This document shows positions 51,106-59,557 of a stretch of DNA of 64,000 nucleotides, piece after piece. Made by a program: the position numbers and the translations under genes. The stretch spans positions 124,001 through 188,000 of the forward strand of contig NZ_JACIVI010000002.1 in assembly GCF_014145335.1 (NCBI RefSeq), in the 5' to 3' direction. Under the pieces are notes generated by a model that was given only the letters and a program-made list of their open reading frames with translations, was not told where the DNA came from and made no database searches. The stretch comes from Aquariibacter albus (lineage in GTDB: Bacteria; Pseudomonadota; Gammaproteobacteria; Burkholderiales; Burkholderiaceae_C). Numbering within the stretch: the stretch's first letter is position 1; the number at the start of each line of letters is the position of its first letter.

Positions 51106-53315
51106 GCGCGCCCGCCCCCGTGCCTGGCCCCACCCCGCCGCCAGCCGCTGCGCCGCACCGCCGCCTGCCCTTGCTCATCGGCCTGGCCCTGGTGGCCGGC
51201 CTGGCGCTCTGGGCCTGGCAGCATTTCGGCCTGGCCGAGCTGCTCACGCTCGACGCCCTCAAGGCCCGCCGGGCCGAGCTGGACGCCCTGGTCGCCGAAC
51301 GGCCGCTGGCCACGGCGGCGGTGTATTTCGGCGTCTACGTCCTCGTCACCGCCCTGTCCTTCCCGGGCGCGGCCGTGCTGACCCTGGCCGGCGGCGCGAT
51401 GTTCGGCCTGGGCTGGGGCCTGCTGCTGGTGTCCTTCGCCTCCAGCCTGGGCGCGCTGCTGGCCTTCCTGGTCGCGCGCTACCTGCTGCGCGACCTGGTG
51501 CAGTCGCGCTTCGGCGCGCAGCTTGCGCCGATCAACGAGGGCATGCGCCGCGATGGCGTGCTCTACCTGCTGACCCTGAGGCTGGTGCCCGTCTTCCCCT
51601 TCTTCCTGGTCAATCTGCTGGCCGGCCTGACGCCGATCGGCGCCGGCCGCTTCTACGGGGTCAGCCAGCTCGGCATGCTGGCGGGCACGGCCGTCTTCGT
51701 GAACGCCGGCACCCAGCTTGCGAGCATCAGCGCGCCGGGCGATGTGCTGTCGCCGGGCCTGCTCGGCTCCTTCGTGCTGCTGGGCTGCTTCCCCCTGCTG
51801 GCCAAGGCCCTCGTGGCGGGGCTGCAGCGGCGCAAGGTCTATGCGGGCTGGACGCGGCCGCGCCGCTTCGACCGCAACCTGGTCGTGATTGGCGCCGGGG
51901 CCGGCGGCCTGGTGAGCGCCTACATCGCCGCGGCGGTCAAGGCCAAGGTCACCCTGGTCGAAGGCCACAAGATGGGCGGCGACTGCCTGAACTTCGGCTG
52001 CGTGCCGAGCAAGGCCCTGATCCGTTCGGCCAAGGCCGCCCAGGCCCTGCGCAAGGCCGAGGCCCTGGGCCTGCGTGGCGTGCAGGGCCGGGTGGACTTC
52101 GCGGCGGTGATGGAGCGGGTGGCCGGCGTCGTGCGCGAGGTCGAGCCGCATGATTCGGTCGAGCGCTACACCAAGCTGGGCGTCGAGGTGCTGCAGGGCC
52201 ATGCCCGCATGCTCACGCCCTGGACGGTCGAGGTGCGCGGGGCCGATGGCCGCACCCAGGTGCTGAGCACCCGCAGCATCGTGATCGCCGCGGGCGCGCG
52301 GCCCTTCATGCCGCCCATCCCCGGCCTGGCCGAGGTCGGCGCGCTCAATTCCGACACCGTCTGGAGCCTGCGCGAGCTGCCGGCCCGGCTGCTGGTGCTG
52401 GGCGGCGGGCCGATCGGCTGCGAGCTGGCGCAGAGCTTCGCCCGCCTCGGCGCCGAGGTGACCCAGGTCGAGCAGGGCGAGCGCCTGATGGCGCGCGAGG
52501 ATGCCGACGCCGCCGCGCTGGTCACCGCCTCGCTGCAGGCCGACGGCGTGCGCGTGCTGACCGGCCACCAGGCCCTGCGCTGCGAGCAGGATGCCCAGGG
52601 CAAGCGCCTGATCGTGCGGCAGGGCGGGCAGGAGATCGCGCTGCCCTTCGACCAGCTGCTCTGCGCCGTCGGCCGCACGCCGCGGGTCGAGGGCTATGGC
52701 CTGGAGGAGCTGGGCATCCCGCTGACGCCGCGCAAGACCATCGTCACCAACGGCCTGCTGCAAACCAAGTACCCGAACATCTACGCCGTGGGCGATGTGG
52801 CCGGGCCCTACCAGTTCACCCATGCTGCGGCCCACCAGGCCTGGTATGCCGCGGTCAACGCCCTGTTCGGTCGCTTCAAGACCTTCACCGCCGACTACCG
52901 CGTGATGCCCTGGACCACCTTCACCGACCCCGAGGTCGCGCGGGTCGGCCTGTCGGAGGACGAGGCCCGCGCCCAGGGCGTGGCCTACGAGCTGACGCGC
53001 TATGGCCTGGACGATCTCGACCGCGCCATCGCCGACGGCACCGCCCACGGTTACGTCAAGGTGCTGACCGTGCCGGGCAAGGACCGCATCCTCGGCGTGA
53101 CGATCGTCGGCGAGCATGCCGGCGACCTGCTCGCCGAATTCGTGCTGGCGATGAAGCACGGCCTGGGGCTCAACAAGATCCTCGGCACCATCCACACCTA
53201 CCCCACCCTGTCGGAGGCCAACAAGTACGCGGCCGGCGAATGGAAGCGGGCCCATGCCCCGCAGGGCCTGCTGGCCTGGGTGGCGAAGTACCACGCCTGG
53301 GAGCGCGGCGCATGA
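51102..53315 (+). CDS. TVP38/VTT membrane domain fused to a mercuric-reductase-like FAD disulfide oxidoreductase
   Basis: A 737-residue fusion. Residues 1 to about 235 form a TVP38/TMEM64 (VTT) membrane domain (SFPGAAVLTLAGGAMFGLGW, GRFYGVSQLGMLAGTAVFVN). From about 255 it is a class I pyridine-nucleotide disulfide oxidoreductase: LVVIGAGAGGLVSAYIAAAV, redox pair C295-x4-C300 in GGDCLNFGCVPSKAL, NAD site LLVLGGGPIGCELAQSFARL, and the interface motif HTYPTLSEANKYAAG. It lacks the N-terminal HMA domain and the C-terminal Cys pair of true MerA, so mercury reduction is unlikely. In this operon it may supply reducing power at the membrane for the arsS pathway. Confidence 0.88.
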
Positions 53316-54214
53316 AGCCCGACCTTTCCGTCCTCGCCCACCCGCCGCGCCCTGCGGTCCAGGCTCAGGCCCTGAGCCCGGCCCGCCGCCGCCTGCTGGG
53401 TGGCGCGATCGGTGGCCTGGCCCTGGCCGGCCTGGGGCCGCTGGCCGCCGGCCCGGCCGCGGCCGCCGAGGCCTTCGACCACGGGCCCTGGACGGCGCTG
53501 CTCAAGCGCCATGTCGTGCTGCTGCGCGGCGGCCAGGCCTCGCAGGTCCGCTATGCCGGCTTCGCGACCGACCGGCCGGCGCTCAAGGCCTATCTGGCCA
53601 GCCTGTCGGCCCTGCCGCGCGCGCGCTTCGAGGCCTGGACGCCGGCCGCGCAGATGGCCTTCCTGATCAATGCCTACAACGCCTGGACGGTCGAGCTCAT
53701 CCTCGGCCGCTACCCACGCCTGGCCTCGATCAAGGACCTGGGCAGCCTGCTCAGCAGCCCCTGGAAGCCGGCCTGGATCCCGCTGCTCGGCGAGACCCTC
53801 TCGCTCGACGCCATCGAGCACGGCCGCCTGCGCGCCCGCGGCCGCTACGACGACCCGCGCATCCACTTCGCGGTCAACTGCGCCTCGGTCGGCTGCCCCA
53901 TGCTGCGCGAGGAGGCCTTCCTGCCCGAGCGCCTCGACGCCCAGCTCGACGAGCAGACCGCCCGCTTCCTGGCCGACCGCAGCCGCAACCGCTACGACGC
54001 GGCCAGCGGCCGGCTCAAGGTCTCGAAGATCTTCGACTGGTATGGCGAGGACTTCCGCCTCGGCCACCGCGGCATCCGCAGCCTGGCCGGCTTCTTCGCC
54101 AGCCACGCCGAGCGCCTGACCGAGGCCCCGACCGACCAGGCCCGGCTGCGCGCCGGCACGGTGCCGATCGACTTCCTCGACTACGACTGGGCGCTGAACG
54201 ACGTGCCGGCATGA
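53312..54214 (+). CDS. DUF547 domain protein, probably Tat-exported
   Basis: The 300-residue protein has an N-terminal twin-arginine-like signal (SPARRRLLGGAIGGLALAGL ... AAAAEAF) and the DUF547 domain with FLINAYNAWTVELILGRYPR, LLGETLSLDAIEHGRLR, the conserved IHFAVNCASVGCPMLREEAF, and KIFDWYGEDF. DUF547 has a predicted transglutaminase/cysteine-protease-like fold, and the Cys and His seen here (NCASVGCP and IHF) could form such a site. Function is unknown. It overlaps both neighbours by ATGA-type junctions. Confidence 0.85.
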   Translation: MKPDLSVLAHPPRPAVQAQALSPARRRLLGGAIGGLALAGLGPLAAGPAAAAEAFDHGPWTALLKRHVVLLRGGQASQVRYAGFATDRPALKAYLASLSALPRARFEAWTPAAQMAFLINAYNAWTVELILGRYPRLASIKDLGSLLSSPWKPAWIPLLGETLSLDAIEHGRLRARGRYDDPRIHFAVNCASVGCPMLREEAFLPERLDAQLDEQTARFLADRSRNRYDAASGRLKVSKIFDWYGEDFRLGHRGIRSLAGFFASHAERLTEAPTDQARLRAGTVPIDFLDYDWALNDVPA

Positions 54215-54921
54215 GCTTGAGCCCCGCCGAGGCCGCCGCGGCCCGGCCGCGCCTGTCCATCGTCCTGCCCATGCTGAATGAGGCCGCAGGCATCGAGGCC
54301 ACGCTGCGCGCGCTGGCGCCGCTGCGGGCGGCCGGGCAGGAGCTGATCGTCGTCGACGGCGGCAGCCAGGACGACAGCCTGGCCCGCGCCCGACCGCTGG
54401 CCGACCGCGTGCTCGAAGGCCCGCGCGGCCGCGCCCGGCAGATGAATGCCGGCGCGTCCTGCGCGCGGGGCGAGCACCTGCTCTTCCTGCATGCCGACAC
54501 CCGCCTGCCGCCCGGCGGGGCCGAGGCCCTGGGGGCCGCGCTCGACGCGGGCGCGCACTGGGGCCGCTTCGACGTGCGCATCGAAGGCCGCTCGCGCTGG
54601 CTGCCGGTGGTCGCCGCGCTGATGAACCGGCGCTCGCGCTGGACCGGCATCGCCACCGGCGACCAGGGCATCTTCCTGCGCGCCGAGACCTTCCGCGAAC
54701 TCGGCGGCTTCCCCGAGCAGCCGCTGATGGAGGACATCGAGCTCAGCCGCCGCCTGCTGCGCCGTGGCCTGCGCCCGGCCTGCCTGCGCCTGAAGGTGCA
54801 GACCGCCGGCCGGCGCTGGGACGAGCGCGGCGCCTGGCCGACCATCCTGCTGATGTGGCGGCTGCGCTGGCGCTACTGGCGCGGCGCCTCGCCCGAGGCC
54901 CTGGCCCGCGCCTACCGCTGA
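54211..54921 (+). CDS. TIGR04283-type glycosyltransferase (transferase 2, rSAM/selenodomain-associated)
   Basis: A 236-residue family-2 glycosyltransferase-fold protein: LSIVLPMLNEAAGIEATLRA, ELIVVDGGSQDDSLARARP, RGRARQMNAGASCARGEHLL followed by FLHADTRLP (the D-x-D-like metal site), then TGDQGIFLRAETFRELGGFP and LMEDIELSRRLLRRGLRPA. The family is known to co-occur with the ArsS-type radical SAM protein and transferase 1. Sugar donor and acceptor are unknown. Its start overlaps the DUF547 stop. Confidence 0.85.
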   Translation: MSLSPAEAAAARPRLSIVLPMLNEAAGIEATLRALAPLRAAGQELIVVDGGSQDDSLARARPLADRVLEGPRGRARQMNAGASCARGEHLLFLHADTRLPPGGAEALGAALDAGAHWGRFDVRIEGRSRWLPVVAALMNRRSRWTGIATGDQGIFLRAETFRELGGFPEQPLMEDIELSRRLLRRGLRPACLRLKVQTAGRRWDERGAWPTILLMWRLRWRYWRGASPEALARAYR

Positions 54922-54943
54922 GCCCGAGCCCCTTCCCGACCCC

Positions 54944-55582
54944 ATGCCCCCCCGCTTCCACCTGACCGTGCTCGCCAAGGCCCCCGTGCCGGGCCGGGCC
55001 AAGACCCGCCTCATCCCGGCGCTGGGTGCGGACGGCGCCGCCGCGCTGGCCGAGCGCCTGCTCGACCTGGCCCTGGACCAGGCCCTGGCCGCCGGCTTCG
55101 ACACGGTCGAGCTCTGCGTCACCCCCGACGCCGACCACCCCGCCGTGCAGCGCCAGGCCGCCCGGCCCGGCCTGCGCCTGAGCCTACAGGGCGAGGGCGA
55201 TCTCGGGGCCCGCATGGCCCGCGCGCTGGACCGCGCCCTGGCCGGCGGCGCGGCCGGGGCCCTGCTGATCGGCACCGACGCGCCGGCCCTGGACGCCGCC
55301 CGGCTGCGCGCCGCCGCCCAGGCCCTGGCCCAGGCCGATGCGGTGACCGTGCCCGCGCACGACGGCGGCTATGCCCTGATCGGCCTGCGCCGGCCGGCGC
55401 CCGCGCTCTTCGAGGGCATGGCCTGGAGCACGGCCGGCGTGCTGGCCGCCACCCGCGCCCGCGCCGCCGCGGCCGGCCTGCGCCTGGCCGAGCTGGCGCC
55501 GCTGCACGACATCGACGAGCCGGCCGACCTCGTCCACCTGCCGCCCGGCTGGCTGCCGGCGGGCCGGGAGGTGGGCGCATGA
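54944..55582 (+). CDS. TIGR04282-type nucleotidyltransferase-like protein (transferase 1, DUF2064)
   Basis: A 212-residue protein of the DUF2064/CofC-like fold: LTVLAKAPVPGRAKTRLIPA at the N-terminus (the G-x-A-K-T-R signature), GEGDLGARMARALDRALAGG, LLIGTDAPALDAARLRAAAQ with the metal-binding D, and VPAHDGGYALIGLRRPAPAL. Known members co-occur with ArsS and transferase 2 and may make an NDP-activated sugar or transfer it. It lies 22 bases after transferase 2 and overlaps the next gene by ATGA. Confidence 0.87.
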   Translation: MPPRFHLTVLAKAPVPGRAKTRLIPALGADGAAALAERLLDLALDQALAAGFDTVELCVTPDADHPAVQRQAARPGLRLSLQGEGDLGARMARALDRALAGGAAGALLIGTDAPALDAARLRAAAQALAQADAVTVPAHDGGYALIGLRRPAPALFEGMAWSTAGVLAATRARAAAAGLRLAELAPLHDIDEPADLVHLPPGWLPAGREVGA

Positions 55583-56703
55583 GCGATCTCGTCCTCGTCG
55601 GCGGCGGCCATGCCCATGCCGAGGTGCTGCGCCGCTGGGCCCTGGCGCCGCTGCCGGGCGTGGCCCTGCACCTGGTCACGCCCGAGCCGCTGGCGCCCTA
55701 TTCCGGCAGCGTGCCGGCCTGGCTGGCGGGCGAGGAAAGCAGCGCCTCCATCAGCATCGACATGGCCGCCCTGGCCCGCGCGGCCGGCGCCACCCTGCAC
55801 CTCGACAGCGTGCAGGCCCTGGATCCGGTGGCGCGCCAGCTCACCCTGGCCAGCGGCGCGCGGCTGGGCTGGCGGCATCTCTCGCTGAACGTCGGCTCCA
55901 CGCTGGAGCCGCCGGCCCCGGCCGGCGTGCGCGTGCTGTCGATGCGCCCGCTGGGCGCCCTGCGCGCCGCCTGGCAGGCGTTGCGCGCCGAGTTGGCCGT
56001 CTGGCCGCTGGACCGTCCGCTGCGCCTGGCCGCCGTGGGCGGCGGCGCGGCCGGCTTCGAGACCGTGCTGGCCGTCAGCGCCCGGCTGCGCCGCGAGCGG
56101 CCCGGCCTGCACCTGCAGGCCAGGCTGCTCAGCCGCGGCCCGCTGCTGCCCGGCCTGGCGCCCGGCGCGCGGCGGGCGGCGGCGCGGGCCCTGGTACGGG
56201 CCGGCATCGAGCTGCAGCTCGGCCGCAGCTGGACCGAGGCCGAGGCCGCCGGCACCGATGTGATGCTCTGGGCCACCGGCGCCCGCGCCCAGGCCTGGCA
56301 GCGCGACCCGGCCCGCCGCGGCGGCCTGGCGGTCGACGAGGGCGGCTTCCTGGCCATCGACCGCCGGCTCCGCTCGGTCTCGCATCCGCAGCTCTTCGCG
56401 GTGGGCGATTGCGCCGCCTGGTCACCCGCCCTGCCCAAGGCCGGCGTGCATGCCGTGCGCATGGGCCCGGTGCTGTCGGATAACCTGCGCGCCGCCTGCG
56501 GCGCCGGCGTCTGGCGCGAGCACGAACCCCAGGCCCGCGTGCTGGCCCTGCTGGCCACGGCCGACGGCCGCGCCATCGCCGCGCGCGGCGGCCTGGCCGC
56601 CGAGGGCCGCTGGGTGCTGGCCTGGAAGCGCCACATCGACCGGGCCTTCCTGCAGCGTTACCGTGTCGCCGGCGCGCCGCGTCCCGCCCCCCTGGACGCC
56701 TGA
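55579..56703 (+). CDS. FAD-dependent oxidoreductase of the SelD-associated N-terminal family (stand-alone)
   Basis: A 374-residue NDH-2-like flavoprotein opening DLVLVGGGHAHAEVLRRWAL, with APYSGSVPAWLAGEE, SLNVGSTLEPPAPAGV, LRLAAVGGGAAGFETVLAVS and the C-terminal FAVGDCAAWSPALPKAGVHA. This pattern is that of the domain found fused to the N-terminus of selenophosphate synthase (SelD) in many bacteria, but here the SelD half is absent. It overlaps transferase 1 by ATGA and precedes the phosphorylase by 20 bases. Redox partner unknown; the family link makes selenium or another group-15/16 element plausible. Confidence 0.83.
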   Translation: MSDLVLVGGGHAHAEVLRRWALAPLPGVALHLVTPEPLAPYSGSVPAWLAGEESSASISIDMAALARAAGATLHLDSVQALDPVARQLTLASGARLGWRHLSLNVGSTLEPPAPAGVRVLSMRPLGALRAAWQALRAELAVWPLDRPLRLAAVGGGAAGFETVLAVSARLRRERPGLHLQARLLSRGPLLPGLAPGARRAAARALVRAGIELQLGRSWTEAEAAGTDVMLWATGARAQAWQRDPARRGGLAVDEGGFLAIDRRLRSVSHPQLFAVGDCAAWSPALPKAGVHAVRMGPVLSDNLRAACGAGVWREHEPQARVLALLATADGRAIAARGGLAAEGRWVLAWKRHIDRAFLQRYRVAGAPRPAPLDA

Positions 56704-56723
56704 ACCCTTCGGGAGAACACCCC

Positions 56724-57569
56724 ATGCTTGCCGTCGTCGGAGGCACCGGCCTCTACGGGCTCGAGGACTTCGAGCTGATCACCCGCCACGAGGGCGACAC
56801 GCCCTTCGGCCGCCCTTCCGGCCCGGTGCTGCACGGCCGCTTCGGCGGGCGCGAGCTGCTCTTCCTGGCCCGCCACGGCGACGGTCACCGCCTGCTGCCG
56901 CATGAGGTGAACTACCGTGCCAACGTCTTTGCGCTGAAGGCCGCGGGCGCCACCCACCTGCTGGGCTTCTCGGCGGTCGGCAGCCTGGTCGAGCCGGTCG
57001 CGCCGGGCCAGCTGGCCGTGCCCGGGCAGTACATCGACTGGACCCGCGGCGGGCGCGAGCGCAGCTTCTTCGGCGGCGGGGTGGCCGCGCATGTCTCCAC
57101 CGCGCGGCCGGTGAGCGCGGCCATGGTCGACTGGATCGCGGCCGGCGCCGCCCGGCTCGGCCTGCCCCTGCATCGCGACCTGACCTACGCCTGCGTCGAA
57201 GGCCCGCGCCTGGGCACCCGGGCCGAGAGCTTCATGCTGCGCCAGCTCGGCGGCCAGCTGGTCGGCATGAGCAATGTGCCGGAGGTCTTCCTGGCCCGCG
57301 AGGCGCAGATGGGCTATGCCACCGTCGGCCTGGTCACCGACTACGACTGCTGGATGGACGACCCCGCCCACCATGTCAGCGTGGCCGAGGTCTTCGCCCG
57401 CTACGGCGCCACCCTGGCCCAGGCCCGGCAGCTGCTTCACACCCTGCTGAGCCTGCCGCAGCCGGAGATCGAGCCCGAGTCCCGCCAGGCCCTGGCCAGC
57501 GCCCTGATCACCCCGCCCGACCGGCTCGACGCCGCCCAGCGCGCCTGGCTGGCCGTGCTGCAGGCATGA
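56724..57569 (+). CDS. mtnP: S-methyl-5'-thioadenosine phosphorylase-type nucleoside phosphorylase
   Basis: A 281-residue trimeric-type purine nucleoside phosphorylase of the MTAP family. It begins MLAVVGGTGLYGLEDFEL, and has the phosphate-binding LLFLARHGDGHRLLPHEVNY, DLTYACVEGPRLGTRAES, GMSNVPEVFLAREAQMGYAT and VTDYDCWMDDP; the two Asp of TDYD fit recognition of a 6-aminopurine, so adenine nucleosides are likely. Other 5'-modified adenosines are possible substrates. Inside this operon it could release a modified sugar 1-phosphate; it could equally serve plain MTA salvage, though no other salvage gene is nearby. Confidence 0.88.
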   Translation: MLAVVGGTGLYGLEDFELITRHEGDTPFGRPSGPVLHGRFGGRELLFLARHGDGHRLLPHEVNYRANVFALKAAGATHLLGFSAVGSLVEPVAPGQLAVPGQYIDWTRGGRERSFFGGGVAAHVSTARPVSAAMVDWIAAGAARLGLPLHRDLTYACVEGPRLGTRAESFMLRQLGGQLVGMSNVPEVFLAREAQMGYATVGLVTDYDCWMDDPAHHVSVAEVFARYGATLAQARQLLHTLLSLPQPEIEPESRQALASALITPPDRLDAAQRAWLAVLQA

Positions 57570-58336
57570 ACCTCGGCCCGGAGGCGGCCGCCCGGCAGAC
57601 GCTTGCCCCAGCGCTCGCGTTGCTCGGGCTGCTCGCGCCAGGGGCGCTGGCCGGCCCGGTGGCGGCGGCCGAGCCGGTCTGGGTCGGCCGCTTCGACGCC
57701 GGCCTCGCGCCCTGGCGCGAGCAGGCGCTCAAGCCCGGCCTCACGCCCAACCGCCACCGCCTGCGCGCCTGGGACGGCCGCGCGGCGGTCGAGATCCGCT
57801 CGGCCAAGAGCTTCTCCCTGCTCGCCCGGCCCCTGGCGATGGACCTGGCCGCCACGCCCGTGCTCTGCTGGGCCTGGCGCATCGACGCGCCGCTGAAGAC
57901 CGCCCGGCTCGGCGACAAGGCCGGCGACGACTATGCCGCCCGGCTCTACATCAGCCTGGCCATCCCGCCCGAGGACCAGGGCTTCGCCCTGCGCGCCAAG
58001 CTGGCCCTGGGCCGTTCGATCTTCGGCCCCGAGCTGCCCGATGCCGCGCTGAACTATGTCTGGGACGGCCAGGCCGCGGTCGGCACCGCCCAGCCCAATG
58101 CCTACACCGACCGGGCCATGATGATCGTGCAGCGCAGCGGCGCCGCCCAGGCCGGCGCCTGGGTGCAGGAGCGCCGCGACATCGCGGCCGATGCGCGCCG
58201 CCACTTCGGCCCCAGCGCCCGGCCGGTGCAGATCGCCCTGGCCGTCGACACCGACAACACCGGCGAATCGGCCGAGGCCGGCTTTGCCGACCTGCACTTC
58301 GTCGCCGCCGACCAGCCCTGCGCGCCGCCGCCCTGA
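57566..58336 (+). CDS. DUF3047 exported protein
   Basis: A 256-residue protein with a signal sequence (LAPALALLGLLAPGALAGPV ... AAAEP) and a DUF3047 domain: VWVGRFDAGLAPWREQALKP, LCWAWRIDAPLKTARLGDKA, DDYAARLYISLAIPPEDQGF, LNYVWDGQAAVGTAQPNAYT and AVDTDNTGESAEAGFADLHF. The fold is likely a jelly-roll/lectin-like beta sandwich; such domains could bind sugars. It is the last gene of the operon and overlaps the phosphorylase stop. Function unknown. Confidence 0.83.
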   Translation: MNLGPEAAARQTLAPALALLGLLAPGALAGPVAAAEPVWVGRFDAGLAPWREQALKPGLTPNRHRLRAWDGRAAVEIRSAKSFSLLARPLAMDLAATPVLCWAWRIDAPLKTARLGDKAGDDYAARLYISLAIPPEDQGFALRAKLALGRSIFGPELPDAALNYVWDGQAAVGTAQPNAYTDRAMMIVQRSGAAQAGAWVQERRDIAADARRHFGPSARPVQIALAVDTDNTGESAEAGFADLHFVAADQPCAPPP

Positions 58337-58348
58337 GCGGCGGCCGAG

Positions 58349-58381
58349 AAAAAGCCCCCGGCCACGGTCGTGGACGGGGGC
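58349..58381 (-). terminator. Terminator for the mcl-ppc-mtk operon, also at the end of the arsS operon
   Basis: A 12-bp stem with one mismatch (gcccccggccac and gtggacgggggc) and a four-base loop is flanked on its left by aaaaa, giving a T-run on the minus strand. It is therefore a good rho-independent terminator for the minus-strand lyase gene; the same hairpin also lies 17 bases after the DUF3047 stop. Confidence 0.7.
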
Positions 58382-58489
58382 GGGTCGGGCGGGCCGGGTG
58401 CGGCGCCGCGCCGGAGGCGGGGGCGATGGGCTCCCACCCCGAGGCCGTGGCGCGATGCGCGCCGCGGAACCTGGGGCCGGACGCGCGCT

Positions 58490-59467
58490 TCAGCGCGCCG
58501 CGGCGATCTGGTCGGCCTTGGCCAGCAGGGCCTCGGCCATGCGGATGGAGGCGATGTCGATCAGGCGGCCGTCGAGCGAGACGGCGCCCTTGCCCTCCCG
58601 GGCCGCCTGGGCCATGGCGTCGAGGATGCGGCGGGCCTTGGTGACTTCGGCGTCCGAGGGCGTGAACACCTGGTTGGCCAGCTCGATCTGCGAGGGGTGG
58701 ATGGCCCACTTGCCCTCGTAGCCCAGCACGGCGCAGCGGTTGGCGGCGCTGAGGTAGCCGTCCGGGTCGCTGAAGTCGCCGAAGGGGCCGTCGATGGGGC
58801 GCAGGCCGTAGGCGCGGCAGGCCACCATCATGCGGGTCTGGGCGGCATGCCAGGGGTCGGTCCAGAAGGCCTGGCGCTGGCCGTCGGCATCCTTGTCGCT
58901 GAGCACCACGCTGTCCTTGTTCACGCCGCCGATCACGGTGGTGCGGGCGCGGGTGGAGGCGGCGTAGTCGGCCACGCCGAAGCTCATGGCCTCCAGGCGC
59001 TTGCTGGCCTGGGCGATGGCCTCGACATTGGCCATGCCCAGGGCGGTCTCGATCAGCACCTCGAAGCCGATGCGCTTGGTCCGCTTCTTCGAGTTCTCCA
59101 GCTGCGTGACCATCATGTCCAGCGCATACACGTCCTGCGGCACGCCGACCTTGGGGATCAGGATCATGTCCAGGCGCGGGCAGGCTTCGACGATGTCGAC
59201 CACGTCGCGCACCATGTAGTGCGTGTCCAGGCCGTTGATGCGGACCATCATCGTCTTGCTGCCCCAGTCGATGTCGTTGAGGGCCTCGACGATGTTCTTG
59301 CGGGCCTGCTCCTTGTCGTCGGGCGCGACGGCGTCCTCGCAGTCGAGGAAGACGATGTCGGCCGCGCTCCTGGCGGCTTTCTCGAACATGCTGGGGTTGG
59401 AGCCGGGCACGGCGAGCTCGGAACGGTGCAGGCGCGGGGTGGCTTGTTCAACGGCGTAGAAGCTCAT
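58490..59467 (-). CDS. mcl: L-malyl-CoA/beta-methylmalyl-CoA lyase (CitE-like)
   Basis: A 325-residue CitE-superfamily lyase. It has RSELAVPGSNPSMFEKAARS, ADIVFLDCEDAVAPDDKEQA with the Mg-binding Glu/Asp, VRINGLDTHYMVRDVVDIVE, ILIPKVGVPQDVYALDMMV, EVLIETALGMANVEAIAQA and GKWAIHPSQIELANQVFTPS. In the serine cycle this enzyme cleaves malyl-CoA to acetyl-CoA and glyoxylate. It lies last in the order mtkA-mtkB-ppc-mcl on the minus strand, which supports that assignment over citrate lyase or methylmalyl-CoA-only roles. Confidence 0.9.
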   Translation of the reverse strand: MSFYAVEQATPRLHRSELAVPGSNPSMFEKAARSAADIVFLDCEDAVAPDDKEQARKNIVEALNDIDWGSKTMMVRINGLDTHYMVRDVVDIVEACPRLDMILIPKVGVPQDVYALDMMVTQLENSKKRTKRIGFEVLIETALGMANVEAIAQASKRLEAMSFGVADYAASTRARTTVIGGVNKDSVVLSDKDADGQRQAFWTDPWHAAQTRMMVACRAYGLRPIDGPFGDFSDPDGYLSAANRCAVLGYEGKWAIHPSQIELANQVFTPSDAEVTKARRILDAMAQAAREGKGAVSLDGRLIDIASIRMAEALLAKADQIAAAR

Positions 59468-59557
59468 GGGTCGGGTCTCCTCCGGGGTGGCCGGCTGGGG
59501 GTGGGGTCCGGGGTCGGACCGGGTGGTCGAAAGCGGATGGCGGCAGCGGCCCGGGGC

